NCBI RefSeq assembly: GCF_949628215.1
Contig: NC_134276.1
Location: 217,950,610 to 218,014,609, forward strand
DNA: 64,000 bases
Source of the DNA: Phalacrocorax aristotelis
Lineage: Eukaryota; Chordata; Aves; Suliformes; Phalacrocoracidae
Direction of reading: 5' to 3'
Shown here: in pieces, positions 23,127-33,935 of the stretch
Numbering within the stretch: the stretch's first letter is position 1
Layout: each line of letters starts with the position of its first letter
Notes under the pieces: generated by a model
Told to the model about the DNA's origin: nothing
Seen by the model: only the letters and a program-made list of their open reading frames with translations
The model's database searches: none
Translations under genes and position numbers: made by a program

Positions 23127-23140
23127 GTTGCCGGGGCAAC
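23127..23140 (+). promoter_or_regulatory. palindromic RFX X-box
   Basis: GTTGCCGGGGCAAC is a perfect inverted repeat of two RFX half sites with a 2-bp spacer. It lies 56 bp before the start codon at 23196, the usual place for an X-box in a ciliary or spermatid gene. No TATA box lies between it and the start codon. RFX factors drive ciliogenesis and spermiogenesis genes; that role here is inferred. Confidence 0.75.
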
Positions 23141-23195
23141 CAGAGGTGCCACCCGTGGGGCCGGTGACCGGGGCCGGGCACGGGGGTCCCGCACC

Positions 23196-26100
23196 ATGGA
23201 CCTCAGCGCCTCCCCCTCCGCGGGCAGTGAGTGGGGGGCGGGACCCCCCGGGGCCGGGCACCCCGAGGGGGCGGGCACTGGGGGGGGGACCCCAGGGAGG
23301 GGCACCCAGGGGTGGGACCCCCAGGGAGGGGCGCCCCGAGGGGACGGGCACCCATGGGGGGGGGCTCCAGGGAGGGGCACCCCAAGGATGAGCCCCCCAA
23401 TCAGGGGTATCCATAGGTGTTGGCACCCCAAAAAGGGGCCCCCAAGTGGGGCACCCCGAGGAGGGACGCTCGAAGGAGGGGCCCCCGAGGAGGGACACCC
23501 TGAGGAGGGGCACCCCAAGAGTGAGCCCCCCCAAGGACGAGCCCCCCAAGGAGGGGCACCCAGAGGTGTTGGCCCCCCAATGAGGGATGCCCCCAAGGAG
23601 GGGCACCCCAAGGATGAGCCCCCCGAGGAGGGACACCCCTAGGTGTTGGCCCCCCAAGAAGGGGCCCCCCAAGGAGGGGCACCCAGAGGTGTTGGTACCC
23701 CAAGGATGAGCCCCCCAAGGATGGGCCCCCCAGGGAGGGGCACCCTTAGGTGTTGTCCCCTCAAGGAGGGCCCCCTCAAGGTGGGGCACCCAGAGGTGTT
23801 GGCACCCCAAGGATGAGCCCCCCAAGGAGGGGCACCCCTAGGTGTTGTCCCCCCAAGGAGGGGCACCCCAAGGAGGGGCACCCTGCCAGGTGTTGGCCCC
23901 CCAAGGATGAGCCCCCCAAGGATGAGCCCCCCAAGGAGGGGCACCCCTAGGTGTTGTCCCCTCAAGGAGGGGCCCCTCAAGGTGGGGCCCCCAGAGGTGT
24001 TGGCACCCCAATCATGGGCACCCAAGGATGGGCCCCCAAGGAGGGGCCCCCCAGGGAGGGACGCCCGAGCAGGGTCCCCCCGTGCGGCCCCCGACCCGCG
24101 CCCCCCGGCAGGGCAGCTGCGGGCGCTGGGTGCGGAGCTGGGCGCGCTGCAGGCGGGGCAGGCGGCCGAGCTGGGGCAGCTGGAGCGGGCGCTGGCGCGG
24201 GCGCGGGCCGAGCGGGGGCGGCGGCGGCGGCGGCGGGGCGCTGGGGGGCCGAGGCCACCCGCCTGCGCGAGGAGGTGGCCACGCTGCGGGCAGAGCTGCG
24301 CCGGCTACGAGGTACCGGGCGGGGGTGGCCACGGGTGGGGGGGTTTGGTGGCCTTGGTGGGGGGGGTTGGTGGCCTTGGTGCCGTGGGGTGGTGGCCGTG
24401 GGTGATGGGGGGAAGGTGGCCATGGCAATGGTGGGGTGGTGGCCTTGGGATTCTGGGGTGGTGGCCATGGCATGGTGGTGGCCATGATGTCATGGGTTGG
24501 TGGCCATGACATGGCAGGGTGGTGGCCATGGTGTGGTTGGATGGTGGCCATGGCGTGGTGGGTTGGTGGCCTTGGTGCCATGGGGTGGGGGGTGGCCATG
24601 GGTGGAGGGCGGTGGCCATGGTCTCATGGGTTAGTGGCCATGGCGTGGTGGGTTGGTGGCCTTGGTGCCATGGGGTGGTGGCCGTGGGTGATGGGGGGTG
24701 GCCATGAGTGGAGGGCGGTGGCCATGCTCTCATGGGTTGGTGGCCATGTGATGGTGGGATGGCGGCCATGATATTGCAGAGTGGTGGCCATGGCGTGGTT
24801 GGATGGTGGCCATGGCGTGGTGGGTTGGTGGCCTTGGTGCCATGGGGTGGTGGCCGTGGGTGATGGGGGGAAGGTGGCCATGGGTGGAGGGCGGTGGCCT
24901 TGGTGCCATGGGGTGGTGGCCATGTGATGGTGGGATGGTGGCCATGACATGGCAGGGTGGTGGCCATGGTGTGGTTGGATGGTGGCCATGGCGTGGTGGG
25001 ATGGTGGCCTTGGTGCCATGGGGGGGTGGCCGTGGGTGATGGGGGGGTGGCCATGGGTGGAGGGTGGTGGCCGTGGTCTCATGGGTTGGTGGTCATGGCG
25101 TGGTGGGGTGGCGGCCATGGCGCGGCAGGGTGGTGGCCGTGGGGTGACGTTGCAGGGCAGGGGCTGGTGACCACAGCAGGGGCCGGTGCCGTGGGTCGGG
25201 GTGCCGTGGGTCGCGGTGCTGTGGGGCTGAGGCGGCGGTGCCGCGCAGCGGAGCTGGGTGAGCTGCAGGCGCAGGAGGCGGCGCTGGGCGAGGAGCACCG
25301 GGCACCGCGGCACCGCCACCGCCTCCGCGGCACCCGCGGCCACCGGTACCGCCCGCGGCCCCCCGCGGCCCCCCGCCTACAGCCCCCAGCCCCGGGACCC
25401 CCCCCAGCTGCAGCCCCCCGCCCCATGGGGCCTCCTCGTCCGTGCCCCGCTGCCCCCCGGCCACGTCCCCCTGCCCCCCCCACGTCCCCCTGTCCCCGTG
25501 TGCCCCCCGTCCTGTGTCCCCCAGCCATGGCCCTGGTGACCCCTGACCCCTGTCACCCCTGGCCCCATGGCCATGTCCCCCCCCAGTGTCCCCCTGTCCC
25601 CACAGCCATGTCCCTCATGTCCCCCCACCCATGACCCCCCCCCATCCCCATGGCCATGTCCCCCATGTCCCCCCCAGTGTCCCCCCATCCCCATGGCCAT
25701 GTCCCCCATGTCTCCCTCAGTGTCCCCCTGTCCCCATGGCCATGTCCCCCTTGTCCCCCCACCCATGTCCCCCCCCGTCCCCATGGCCATGTCCCCCCCA
25801 GTGTCCCCCTGTCCCCACGGCCATGTCCCCCTTGTCCCCCCACCCATGTCCCCCCCGTCCCCATGGCCATGTCCCCCCCAGTGTCCCCCTGTCCCCACGG
25901 CCATGTCCCCCTTGTCCCCCCACCCATGTCCCCCCCGTCCCCATGGCCATGTCCCCCTCGTACCTCCCATGTCCCCCTGTCCCCCTTGTCCCCCTGTCCC
26001 CATGCCCCCCCCCGTCCCTTGCCCATGTCCCCCCTCTCCTGGCCATGCCCCCGTCCCCCCGTCCGTGCCCCCGCGCCGCCCCCGGCACCCCCATCTCCCG

Positions 26101-26375
26101 CAGGTGCCCCGAGGGGCCGGGGGACTCCGAGGGTCCCCCCGTAGCGTCCCCCTCCTCCGAGGACCCCGAGGACCCCCAGCCCTGGCGCCCGGAGGGGACC
26201 CACAGCCAGGTCCGGGGTTTGGGCGGGGGGGGGGGGGCTCAGGGTGCCACCGTGCTGGGGGTGGCCCTGACGCCCCTCCCCTCCCCAGGAGACCACCGGT
26301 GGGCTCCAGCCCTTCATCCTCTTCATTGTGGCCTCCACCATCATCTTCCTCTACCCCTGCCTGAAGCGGAGCTGA
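23196..26375 (+). CDS. small coiled-coil, C-tail-anchored membrane protein (CCDC136 position), one frameshift
   Basis: Five exons with GT-AG borders: 23196-23226, 24112-24311, 25249-25345, 26104-26209 and 26289-26375. Phases match at all four junctions. The start ATGGACCTC has a good context (gcaccATGg). Exon 2 encodes a leucine-heptad coiled coil (QLRALGAELGALQAGQAAEL), an Arg-rich stretch, then a second coiled segment (EATRLREEVATLRAELRRLR) that continues into exon 3 (ELGELQAQEAAL). Exon 4 is acidic and Pro-rich (SEDPEDPQPWRPEG). Exon 5 ends in a hydrophobic helix (FILFIVASTIIFLYPCL) and KRS, a tail anchor with a cytosolic N-terminal domain. Between the two coiled halves the frame changes in a G-run near 24242-24249; one base is missing, and restoring it gives 522 nt or 173 residues. 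The locus matches human CCDC136, also a coiled-coil protein with a C-terminal membrane segment, but that protein is far longer and I cannot align the tail, so no symbol is given. Splice phases and the X-box make a real gene likely. Confidence 0.72.
23228..24060. repeat. minisatellite in intron 1 of the coiled-coil gene
   Basis: Units of about 28-33 bp containing GGGGCACCCCAAGGATGAGC and GTGTTGGCCCCCCAAG alternate to fill the first intron up to about 50 bp before exon 2. Confidence 0.9.
24330..25160. repeat. GGTGGTGGCCATGG minisatellite in intron 2 of the coiled-coil gene
   Basis: Roughly 24-bp units (GGGTGGTGGCCATGGCGTGG and variants with CCTTGGTGCCATGG) fill the intron between exons 2 and 3. 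A longer pattern of about ten units is repeated at least twice. Confidence 0.9.
25480..26050. repeat. CCATGTCCCCC minisatellite in intron 3 of the coiled-coil gene
   Basis: Degenerate copies of CCCCATGGCCATGTCCCCC and CACCCATGTCCCCCC fill most of the 758-bp intron between exons 3 and 4. Long Pro/Ser and Gly/Thr frames over it are artefacts. Confidence 0.9.
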
Positions 26376-27290
26376 GACCCCAGGGGGCACCCTGACCCCC
26401 CCCACCCCCAGCAGCACCCTGACGCCCCCCAGCAGCACCCTGACCCCCCCCCCATGGAGCACCTGACCCCCTCCCTGATCCCCCTGACACCCCCCACCCA
26501 ATGCAATACACCAGATACCCCCCCGCATGCACGTGCCGTCGGTGCGAGGACCCCCCCACCCATGGGTGCACCCCGCTGCCACCCACGTGCCACCCGCGTC
26601 ACCCCCCCAAAGCGGGACGTGCCCCCCCCGCCCCCCGGGGGGGTATTTTGGGTGCCGGGTGCGTGGCTCTGACTCGACGGGTTATTTTTAGGCGCTGGCG
26701 CAGGCGCCTGGGCCCTCCCCCCCCTCAACCCCCCCCCACCCGCTGTCACCCTGGGGTGCACCCTGAGACCCCCCCCCCGGCCACCGGCACCCACCCAGGG
26801 GATTCCTCGCCGGGGGGGGGGGGGGGGAGGGGGGCTGAGTCACGGGGGGGGGTGGGAGATGAACCCGGGTGTCCCACACCCCCTGACCTCCCCCCCCCCA
26901 CCCCGGAGGGACCCAGGCGTCCGGGTGCCCCCCACCCCCCCACCCCCTGGAAGCTTCCAGGGCGGGTGGCCAGCGGTGACGTGGGGGCGGTGACGCGGCG
27001 GACGGGCACCGGAACCGGGGGGAACCTGATACACCCCCCCCCCCCGCCCCCCAAAGTTACCCCCCGCCCCCCAAAGGACCCAAGCGTCCACACCCACCCC
27101 ACCCCCCAGCACCACCACCCCCCCCAGCACCCAAGGGTGCTGGAGGGGACCCAGGGTGGACCCCCGCAGCGTGGGGGGGGGTGTGTCAGTGATGTTGGGG
27201 TGCAGCGGGGTCACACGGGGGGGGGCCCGGACACACACCCCCGCCCCCCGCCCGTGGGGAAACTGAGGCACGGGCGAGGGGACCCCACGG
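26376..27290. other. 3' flank with MEF2-like and AP-1-like motifs, no gene seen
   Basis: GC-rich DNA after the coiled-coil gene. A weak variant polyadenylation hexamer AATACA lies at 26505-26510. Further on are TTATTTTTAG (26682-26691, a MEF2 consensus) and two TGAGTCA AP-1 sites (26836-26842 and 27293-27299). No exon could be supported. Confidence 0.45.
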
Positions 27291-27914
27291 CTTGAGTCAC
27301 CAGTGGGGTGGTCACCGGGCGTGGGGGGGGTCCCAAGGGAGGGGGGGTCCCAAGGGAGGGGCGCTGGTGGGGGGGGGTTGGGGAGGGGGGTCCTGGGGGG
27401 GGGGGTGTCCAGGTGGGTTTCCTGCCGGGAGGGGGGTTGTTCGTGGGGTTGGGGGGGTCCTCGGGGGTGTTTGGGGGGTCTCGTTGTGCGCGGGGGGTTC
27501 TTGTGTGAGTTTTGGGGGGGGATTCGGGGGGGGTTCCTGGGGGGGGAATCCCGCGTTTCCTGAGGGGTCTTTGGGGGGGTTTTAGGGTGCCAATGGCACT
27601 GGGGTGTATTGGGGTGCCCGGGGGGGCTGGGTATCGGGGTGTCAGGGTGCCCGGGGTGCTGCGGTTTTGGGGTGCCGGGCTCCGGAGGTGTCAGGGTAAT
27701 GGGGTGCTGAGGTTTTGGGGGTGGCGAGGTTTGGGGGTACAGGGCTACCGGTGTTCTGGGTGTGTCGGGTGCTGGGGGTGCTGAGGTTTTGGGGTGCCGT
27801 GTTACAGTGATTGCAGGGTGCCAGAATGCGCAGTTTTGGGGGTACGGGGGTCTCGGGGTGCCGGCGTGAGAGGATTTGGGGGTGCCAGGGTTTTGGGGTG
27901 TGGGGGTTTCGGGG
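27291..27914. repeat. G-rich degenerate repeat up to the assembly gap
   Basis: Runs of G with GGGGTCCC words give way to TTTTGGGGTGCCGGGGT-type words that continue to the first N. The composition changes completely across the gap. Confidence 0.7.
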
Positions 27915-28114
27915 NNNNNNNNNNNNNNNNNNNNNNNNNNNNNNNNNNNNNNNNNNNNNNNNNNNNNNNNNNNNNNNNNNNNNNNNNNNNNNNNNNNNNN
28001 NNNNNNNNNNNNNNNNNNNNNNNNNNNNNNNNNNNNNNNNNNNNNNNNNNNNNNNNNNNNNNNNNNNNNNNNNNNNNNNNNNNNNNNNNNNNNNNNNNNN
28101 NNNNNNNNNNNNNN
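27915..28114. other. assembly gap of exactly 200 N
   Basis: Two hundred unknown bases. The round size suggests a placeholder of unknown true length. The flanking sequences are two unrelated repeats, so the order and distance of the two blocks are not proven. Confidence 0.99.
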
Positions 28115-31100
28115 CGCACAGCTCGGTGTCACCTGCCCCCCGCACAGCTCGGTGTCACCTGCCCCCAGCACAGCTCGGTGTCACCTGCGCCCCCAGCACA
28201 GCTCGGTGTCACCTGCCCCCGCACAGCTCGGTGTCACCTGCCCCCCGCACAGCTCGGTGTCACCTCCCCTGCACAGCTCGGTGTCACCTGCCCCCAGCAC
28301 AGCTCAGTGTCACCTGCCCCCGCACAGCTCAGTGTCACCTGCCCCCGCACAGCTCGGTGTCACCTGCCCCCCGCACAGTTCGGTGTCACCTGCCCCCCCG
28401 CACAGCTCGGTGTCACCTGCCCCCCCAGCACAGCTCGGTGTCACCTGCCCCCCCCAGCACAGCTCGGTGTCACCTGCCCCAGCACAGCTCGGTGTCACCT
28501 GCCCCCCCGCACAGCTCGGTGTCACCTGCCCCAGCACAGCTCGGTGTCACCTGCCCCCAGCACAGCTCAGTGTCACCTGCCCCCGCACAGCTCAGTGTCA
28601 CCTGCCCCCGCACAGCTCGGTGTCACCTGCCCCAGCACAGCTCGGTGTCACCTGCCCCCCCGCACAGCTCGGTGTCACCTGCCCCAGCACAGCTCGGTGT
28701 CACCTGCCCCAGCACAGCTCGGTGTCACCTGCCCCCCGCACAGCTCGGTGTCACCTGCCCCAGCACAGCTCAGTGTCACCTGCCCCCCCGCACAGCTCGG
28801 TGTCACCTGCCCCCGCACAGCTCGGTGTCACCTGCCCCCCCGCACAGCTCGGTGTCACCTGCCCCCCCGCACAGCTCGGTGTCACCTGCCCCCGCACAGC
28901 TCAGTGTCACCTGCCCCCAGCACAGCTCGGTGTCACCTGCCCCAGCACAGCTCGGTGTCACCTGCCCCCCCGCACAGCTCGGTGTCACCTGCCCCAGCAC
29001 AGCTCGGTGTCACCTGCCCCCAGCACAGCTCAGTGTCACCTGCCCCAGCACAGCTCGGTGTCACCTGCCCCCCGCACAGCTCGGTGTCACCTGCCCCCGC
29101 ACAGCTCGGTGTCACCTGCCCCCCCGCACAGCTCGGTGTCACCTGTCCCCCAGCACAGCTCGGTGTCACCTGCCCCAGCACAGCTCGGTGTCACCTGCCC
29201 CCCGCACAGCTCGGTGTCACCTGCCCCCCAGCACAGCTCGGTGTCACCTGCCCCCCCGCACAGCTCGGTGTCACCTGCCCCCAGCACAGCTCGGTGTCAC
29301 CTGCCCCAGCACAGCTCGGTGTCACCTGCACCCCCGCACAGCTCGGTGTCACCTGCCCCCAGCACAGCTCGGTGTCACCTGCCCCCCCGCACAGCTCGGT
29401 GTCACCTGCCCCAGCACAGCTCGGTGTCACCTGCCCCCCCGCACAGCTCGGTGTCACCTGCCCCCCAGCACAGCTCGGTGTCACCTGCCCCCGCACAGCT
29501 CGGTGTCACCTGCCCCCCAGCACAGCTCGGTGTCACCTGCCCCCCGCACAGCTCGGTGTCACCTGCCCCCCCGCACAGCTCGGTGTCACCTGCCCCCCAG
29601 CACAGCTCGGTGTCACCTGCCCCCCGCACAGCTCGGTGTCACCTGCCCCCGCACAGCTCGGTGTCACCTGCCCCCCGCACAGCTCGGTGTCACCTGCCCC
29701 AGCACAGCTCGGTGTCACCTGCCCCCCCGCACAGCTCAGTGTCACCTGCCCCCGCACAGCTCGGTGTCACCTGCCCCAGCACAGCTCGGTGTCACCTGCC
29801 CCCCCGCACAGCTCAGTGTCACCTGCCCCCGCACAGCTCGGTGTCACCTGCCCCCCCGCACAGCTCAGTGTCACCTGCCCCCGCACAGCTCGGTGTCACA
29901 TGCCCCAGCACAGCTCGGTGTCACCTGCCCCCCGCACAGCTCGGTGTCACGTGCCCCCCAGCACAGCTCGGTGTCACCTGCCCCCCGCACAGCTCGGTGT
30001 CACCTGCCCCCCAGCACAGCTCGGTGTCACCTGCCCCAGCACAGCTCGGTGTCACCTGCCCCCCGCACAGCTCGGTGTCACCTGCCCCCGCACAGCTCAG
30101 TGTCACCTGCCCCCGCACAGCTCGGTGTCACCTGCCCCCCGCACAGTTCGGTGTCACCTGCCCCCCCGCACAGCTCGGTGTCACCTGCCCCCGCACAGCT
30201 CGGTGTCACCTGCCCCCCGCACAGCTCGGTGTCACCTGCCTCCGCACAGCTCGGTGTCACCTGCCCCCCCGCACAGCTCGGTGTCACCTGCCCCCCCAGC
30301 ACAGCTCGGTGTCACCTGCCCCCCGCACAGCTCGGTGTCACCTGCCTCCGCACAGCTCGGTGTCACCTGCCCCCCAGCACAGCTCGGTGTCACCTGCCCC
30401 CGCACAGCTCGGTGTCACCTGCCCCCCCGCACAGCTCGGTGTCACCTGCCCCCCCAGCACAGCTCGGTGTCACCTGCCCCAGCACAGCTCGGTGTCACCT
30501 GCCCCCCCGCACAGCTCGGTGTCACCTGCCCCCCCAGCACAGCTCGGTGTCACCTGCCCCCCAGCACAGCTCGGTGTCACCTGCCCCCCCAGCACAGCTC
30601 GGTGTCACCTGCCCCCCGCACAGCTCGGTGTCACCTGCCCCCCCGCACAGCTCGGTGTCACCTGCCCCCCCAGCACAGCTCGGTGTCACCTGCCCCCGCA
30701 CAGCTCGGTGTCACCTGCCTCCGCACAGCTCGGTGTCACCTGCCCCCCCAGCACAGCTCGGTGTCACCTGCCCCCCCGCACAGCTCGGTGTCACCTGCCC
30801 CCCCAGCACAGCTCGGTGTCACCTGCCCCCGCACAGCTCGGTGTCACCTGCCCCCCCGCACAGCTCGGTGTCACCTGCCCCCCAGCACAGCTCGGTGTCA
30901 CCTGCCCCCCCAGCACAGCTCGGTGTCACCTGCCCCCCCGCACAGCTCGGTGTCACCTGCCCCCCAGCACAGCTCGGTGTCACCTGCCCCCCGCACAGCT
31001 CGGTGTCACCTGCCTCCGCACAGCTCGGTGTCACCTGCCCCCCAGCACAGCTCGGTGTCACCTGCCCCCAGCACAGCTCGGTGTCACCTGCCCCAGCACA

Positions 31101-31712
31101 GCTCGGTGTCACCTGCCCCCCCGCACAGCTCGGTGTCACCTGCCCCCCAGCACAGCTCGGTGTCACCTGCCCCAGCACAGCTCGGTGTCACCTGCCCCCC
31201 CGCACAGCTCGGTGTCACCTGCCCCCGCACAGCTCAGTGTCACCTGCCCCCGCACAGCTCGGTGTCACCTGCCCCCCGCACAGCTCGGTGTCACCTGCCC
31301 CAGCACAGCTCAGTGTCACCTGCCCCCGCACAGCTCGGTGTCACCTGCCCCAGCACAGCTCGGTGTCACCTGCCCCAGCACAGCTCAGTGTCACCTGCCC
31401 CCGCACAGCTCGGTGTCACCTGCCCCCCCGCACAGCTCGGTGTCACCTGCCCCCGCACAGCTCGGTGTCACCTGCCCCCCCGCACAGCTCGGTGTCACCT
31501 GCCCCCGCACAGCTCAGTGTCACCTGCCCCCGCACAGCTCGGTGTCACCTGCCCCCCGCACAGCTCGGTGTCACCTGCCCCAGCACAGCTCAGTGTCACC
31601 TGCCCCCGCACAGCTCGGTGTCACCTGTCCCCCAGCACAGCTCAGTGTCACCTGCCCCAGCACAGCTCGGTGTCACCTGCCCCAGCACAGCTCAGTGTCA
31701 CCTGCCCCCCGC
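28115..31712. repeat. ~26-bp minisatellite, about 140 copies
   Basis: Unit core CACAGCTCGGTGTCACCTGC followed by 4-8 C, with an optional A before GCACAG. Variation is mostly in the C-run and in AGCTCAGTG for AGCTCGGTG. Each unit holds a CACCTG E-box. The plus strand is open in all three frames for about 1200 codons because the unit lacks stops in any frame; this is not a gene. Confidence 0.98.
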
Positions 31713-31844
31713 GCTGAGGGGGCCGCCATCCCGCTGGCTCACTCTTGGGGACACTGACCAGCCCCGGCCCCAGCAGGGACCCTGAGGGACACCCCGCGTC
31801 ACCCATTTCCTTGTGGCCATCGGGCCATTGACGTGATGCCCAAC

Positions 31845-32330
31845 GGGGATGGGATGGGGAGTGGATGGGATCAGATGGGAGGGGATGGGATGTGAGGGAT
31901 GGGATGGGACAGGATGGGGACGGGATAGGATGGGGGGATGGGGTCGGAGGGATGGGATGGGGTTGGGGTTGGGTTGGGATTGGGATGGGGGTGGGGATGG
32001 GAGGGGTGCAATTGGCTGGCATGGGACAGGGTTGGGATGGGAAGGGATGGAGTGGGGAAGGGATGGGACGGGATGGGGTTGGGACTGGGATGGGATGTGG
32101 ATAGGATGGTATGGGGATGGGGTGGGATTGGATGGGATCACAATGGGAAGGGATGGGATGGGGATGGGATGGGAACAAGGGGGGGGATGGGATGGGGTAG
32201 GGATGGGGATCGGGAGCAGGGTGGGAAAGGGATGGGTATGGGCTGGGCACTGGGAAGGGACTGGGAGGGGGATCGGGAGTGGGTAGAGATGGGATGGGAA
32301 TGGGAAAGGGGTGGGCTGGGTCTGGGGCTG
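31845..32330. repeat. GGGATGGGAT simple repeat
   Basis: About 480 bp of shuffled GGGATGGGATGGGG words on the plus strand. No gene is seen. Confidence 0.92.
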
Positions 32331-33935
32331 GCCCCCCCCGCTCTCACTGACATCCCAGGCTATCCCAGCAGCCCGGCTACCTGCTGAGGGGTGGTCTTAG
32401 ACTGCTGCCCCTCCCCACACCCCCGCGTCCCCACGCCCCCCGCGTCCCCCCATCCCCCTCCCTCGCACTACAGGACCCCTCAGCATGGGATGGTCCCCCA
32501 GAGCCAGGTCCCCCTCAGGGCCTGGACCATGTTTATCCCCCCCCAGGGACTCTGGGGCCGCGGGGCAGCGTGCGGGAACCGGCGACCCCCATCCCTGTGG
32601 GTGCTCCTGGTGCCCCCCCCCCCCCTCCCGCCCCCCCCCCGTTATTTTTGGTGGGGAGAAGCCCTGCCTGATTCATGGCGTTTATGGGCTGGCCGGAGCC
32701 GGGGCTCTGCCGGCGGCCCGCGGAGCCCAGCGGTCCCAGGGGAGCCCGCGGCCGGCCCGGATTAGCGCCCACATTCCTGCGGTCGGGCTCACCCTGCCTG
32801 ACACCAGCCCCGGCGCGGGGTCCCCGACAGGCAGGGGGACACGGGGACACGGGGTCGCTCCCTGCTGCGAAGCCAGGGACAGTGATGAAGAGGGACAGAG
32901 GCCACCCAGGGGCTTCACACCCATTCAATGGGGGTCCCGGGGGTCCAAGGGTGTCTCTGCACCCTGGGTGCAGTAGGCTGGAGGGGGGCCGGTGTCCCCA
33001 GGGATGCTGGAGCCCCCCGACCCGCAGGGTCCAGTCCCTGGGTCTGCTGATGGGGTCAAGCGGGGACACACACACAGGGGAGTGGGGCTGTGTTGGGGGG
33101 CAGGGAGACCCCCCCCGTGTCGGTGAGGGGACCGGAGCCAGCCTGGGGACACAGCCGTGGGCAGGGGACAGCCGACGTCCCTATCACCCATCCCTGTCAC
33201 CCTCCCTGGCCGAGGAGCGCGGTGCAGCACCCCGATGCACCGCGGCACCCCCAAACTGAGCACGTGGCCCCCTGGGTGTCCCCAGCCCCCACGGGGTGCC
33301 CGGGTGGGGGGGTCAGCGTGCCCAGCCGGGTGCCGCAGAGGGTCCCCACGGCGGGGCTGTCACCGTGCCGGCCGGTGCCGCGGCTGGGGCGCGTGTTGAC
33401 CCCACAAATGTTGACACAACCCTTCCAGGAAAGGGCGGCGGCAGCACCGGCTGCCGGGCAGGCGCTGGCAGGGCCCCGCAGCCACCCTGCGACGCCGAGC
33501 GGGGTCCCCTGCCACCGGCACGGGGGGTCACCGTGCCCCGGCCCTCCCTGCAGCCACCATCCCTTGTGTCCCCAGCCCTGTCCCCAAGCCCCTGTCCCCC
33601 CGCAGCCACTGTCACTCGTGCACTGGGTGCCCAAACTGGGAGCACTGCGTGGCGGGCACCCTCCCCTGCCGCTGCCGGGAGCTCTGCCAGGCCACAGGGA
33701 CAGAGGGTGTCACTGGGGCGAGGACGGGGACAGGGTGATCGATCCGGTGGCACCTCGGCGTTAGCCGCAAAGGACACGAATGGCCGGAGGTGCCCCGGGG
33801 CCGCGCACTGTCTCGGGGACCAGGGGACACGGGGCTTGGGGACACTGCGGGTCTGCTCCCAGCACGGCCCCATGGCACGCGCTGCACGCCCCAAGTGTGC
33901 CGGGGTCAGGGGGTATGCCCCCCGAGTGTGTGCGG
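32331..33935. other. single-copy island between repeat arrays, no gene recognised
   Basis: GC-rich, non-repetitive. A Cys-rich plus-strand stretch near 33604-33710 reads CHSCTGCPNWEHCVAG after an acceptor-like cccccgcag, but the frame lacks a domain I can recognise and other frames are equally open. I support no gene here. Confidence 0.4.

Noticed and set aside
27794-31785. Plus-strand open frames of about 1300 codons in all three frames
   Set aside because: They run through the N gap and the 26-bp minisatellite; the unit lacks stops in every frame.
33604-33710. Cys-rich plus-strand stretch (CHSCTGCPNWEHCVAG) considered as a VWC-type exon of KCP
   Set aside because: Cysteine spacing does not match a VWC domain, no neighbouring exons are found and other frames are equally open.
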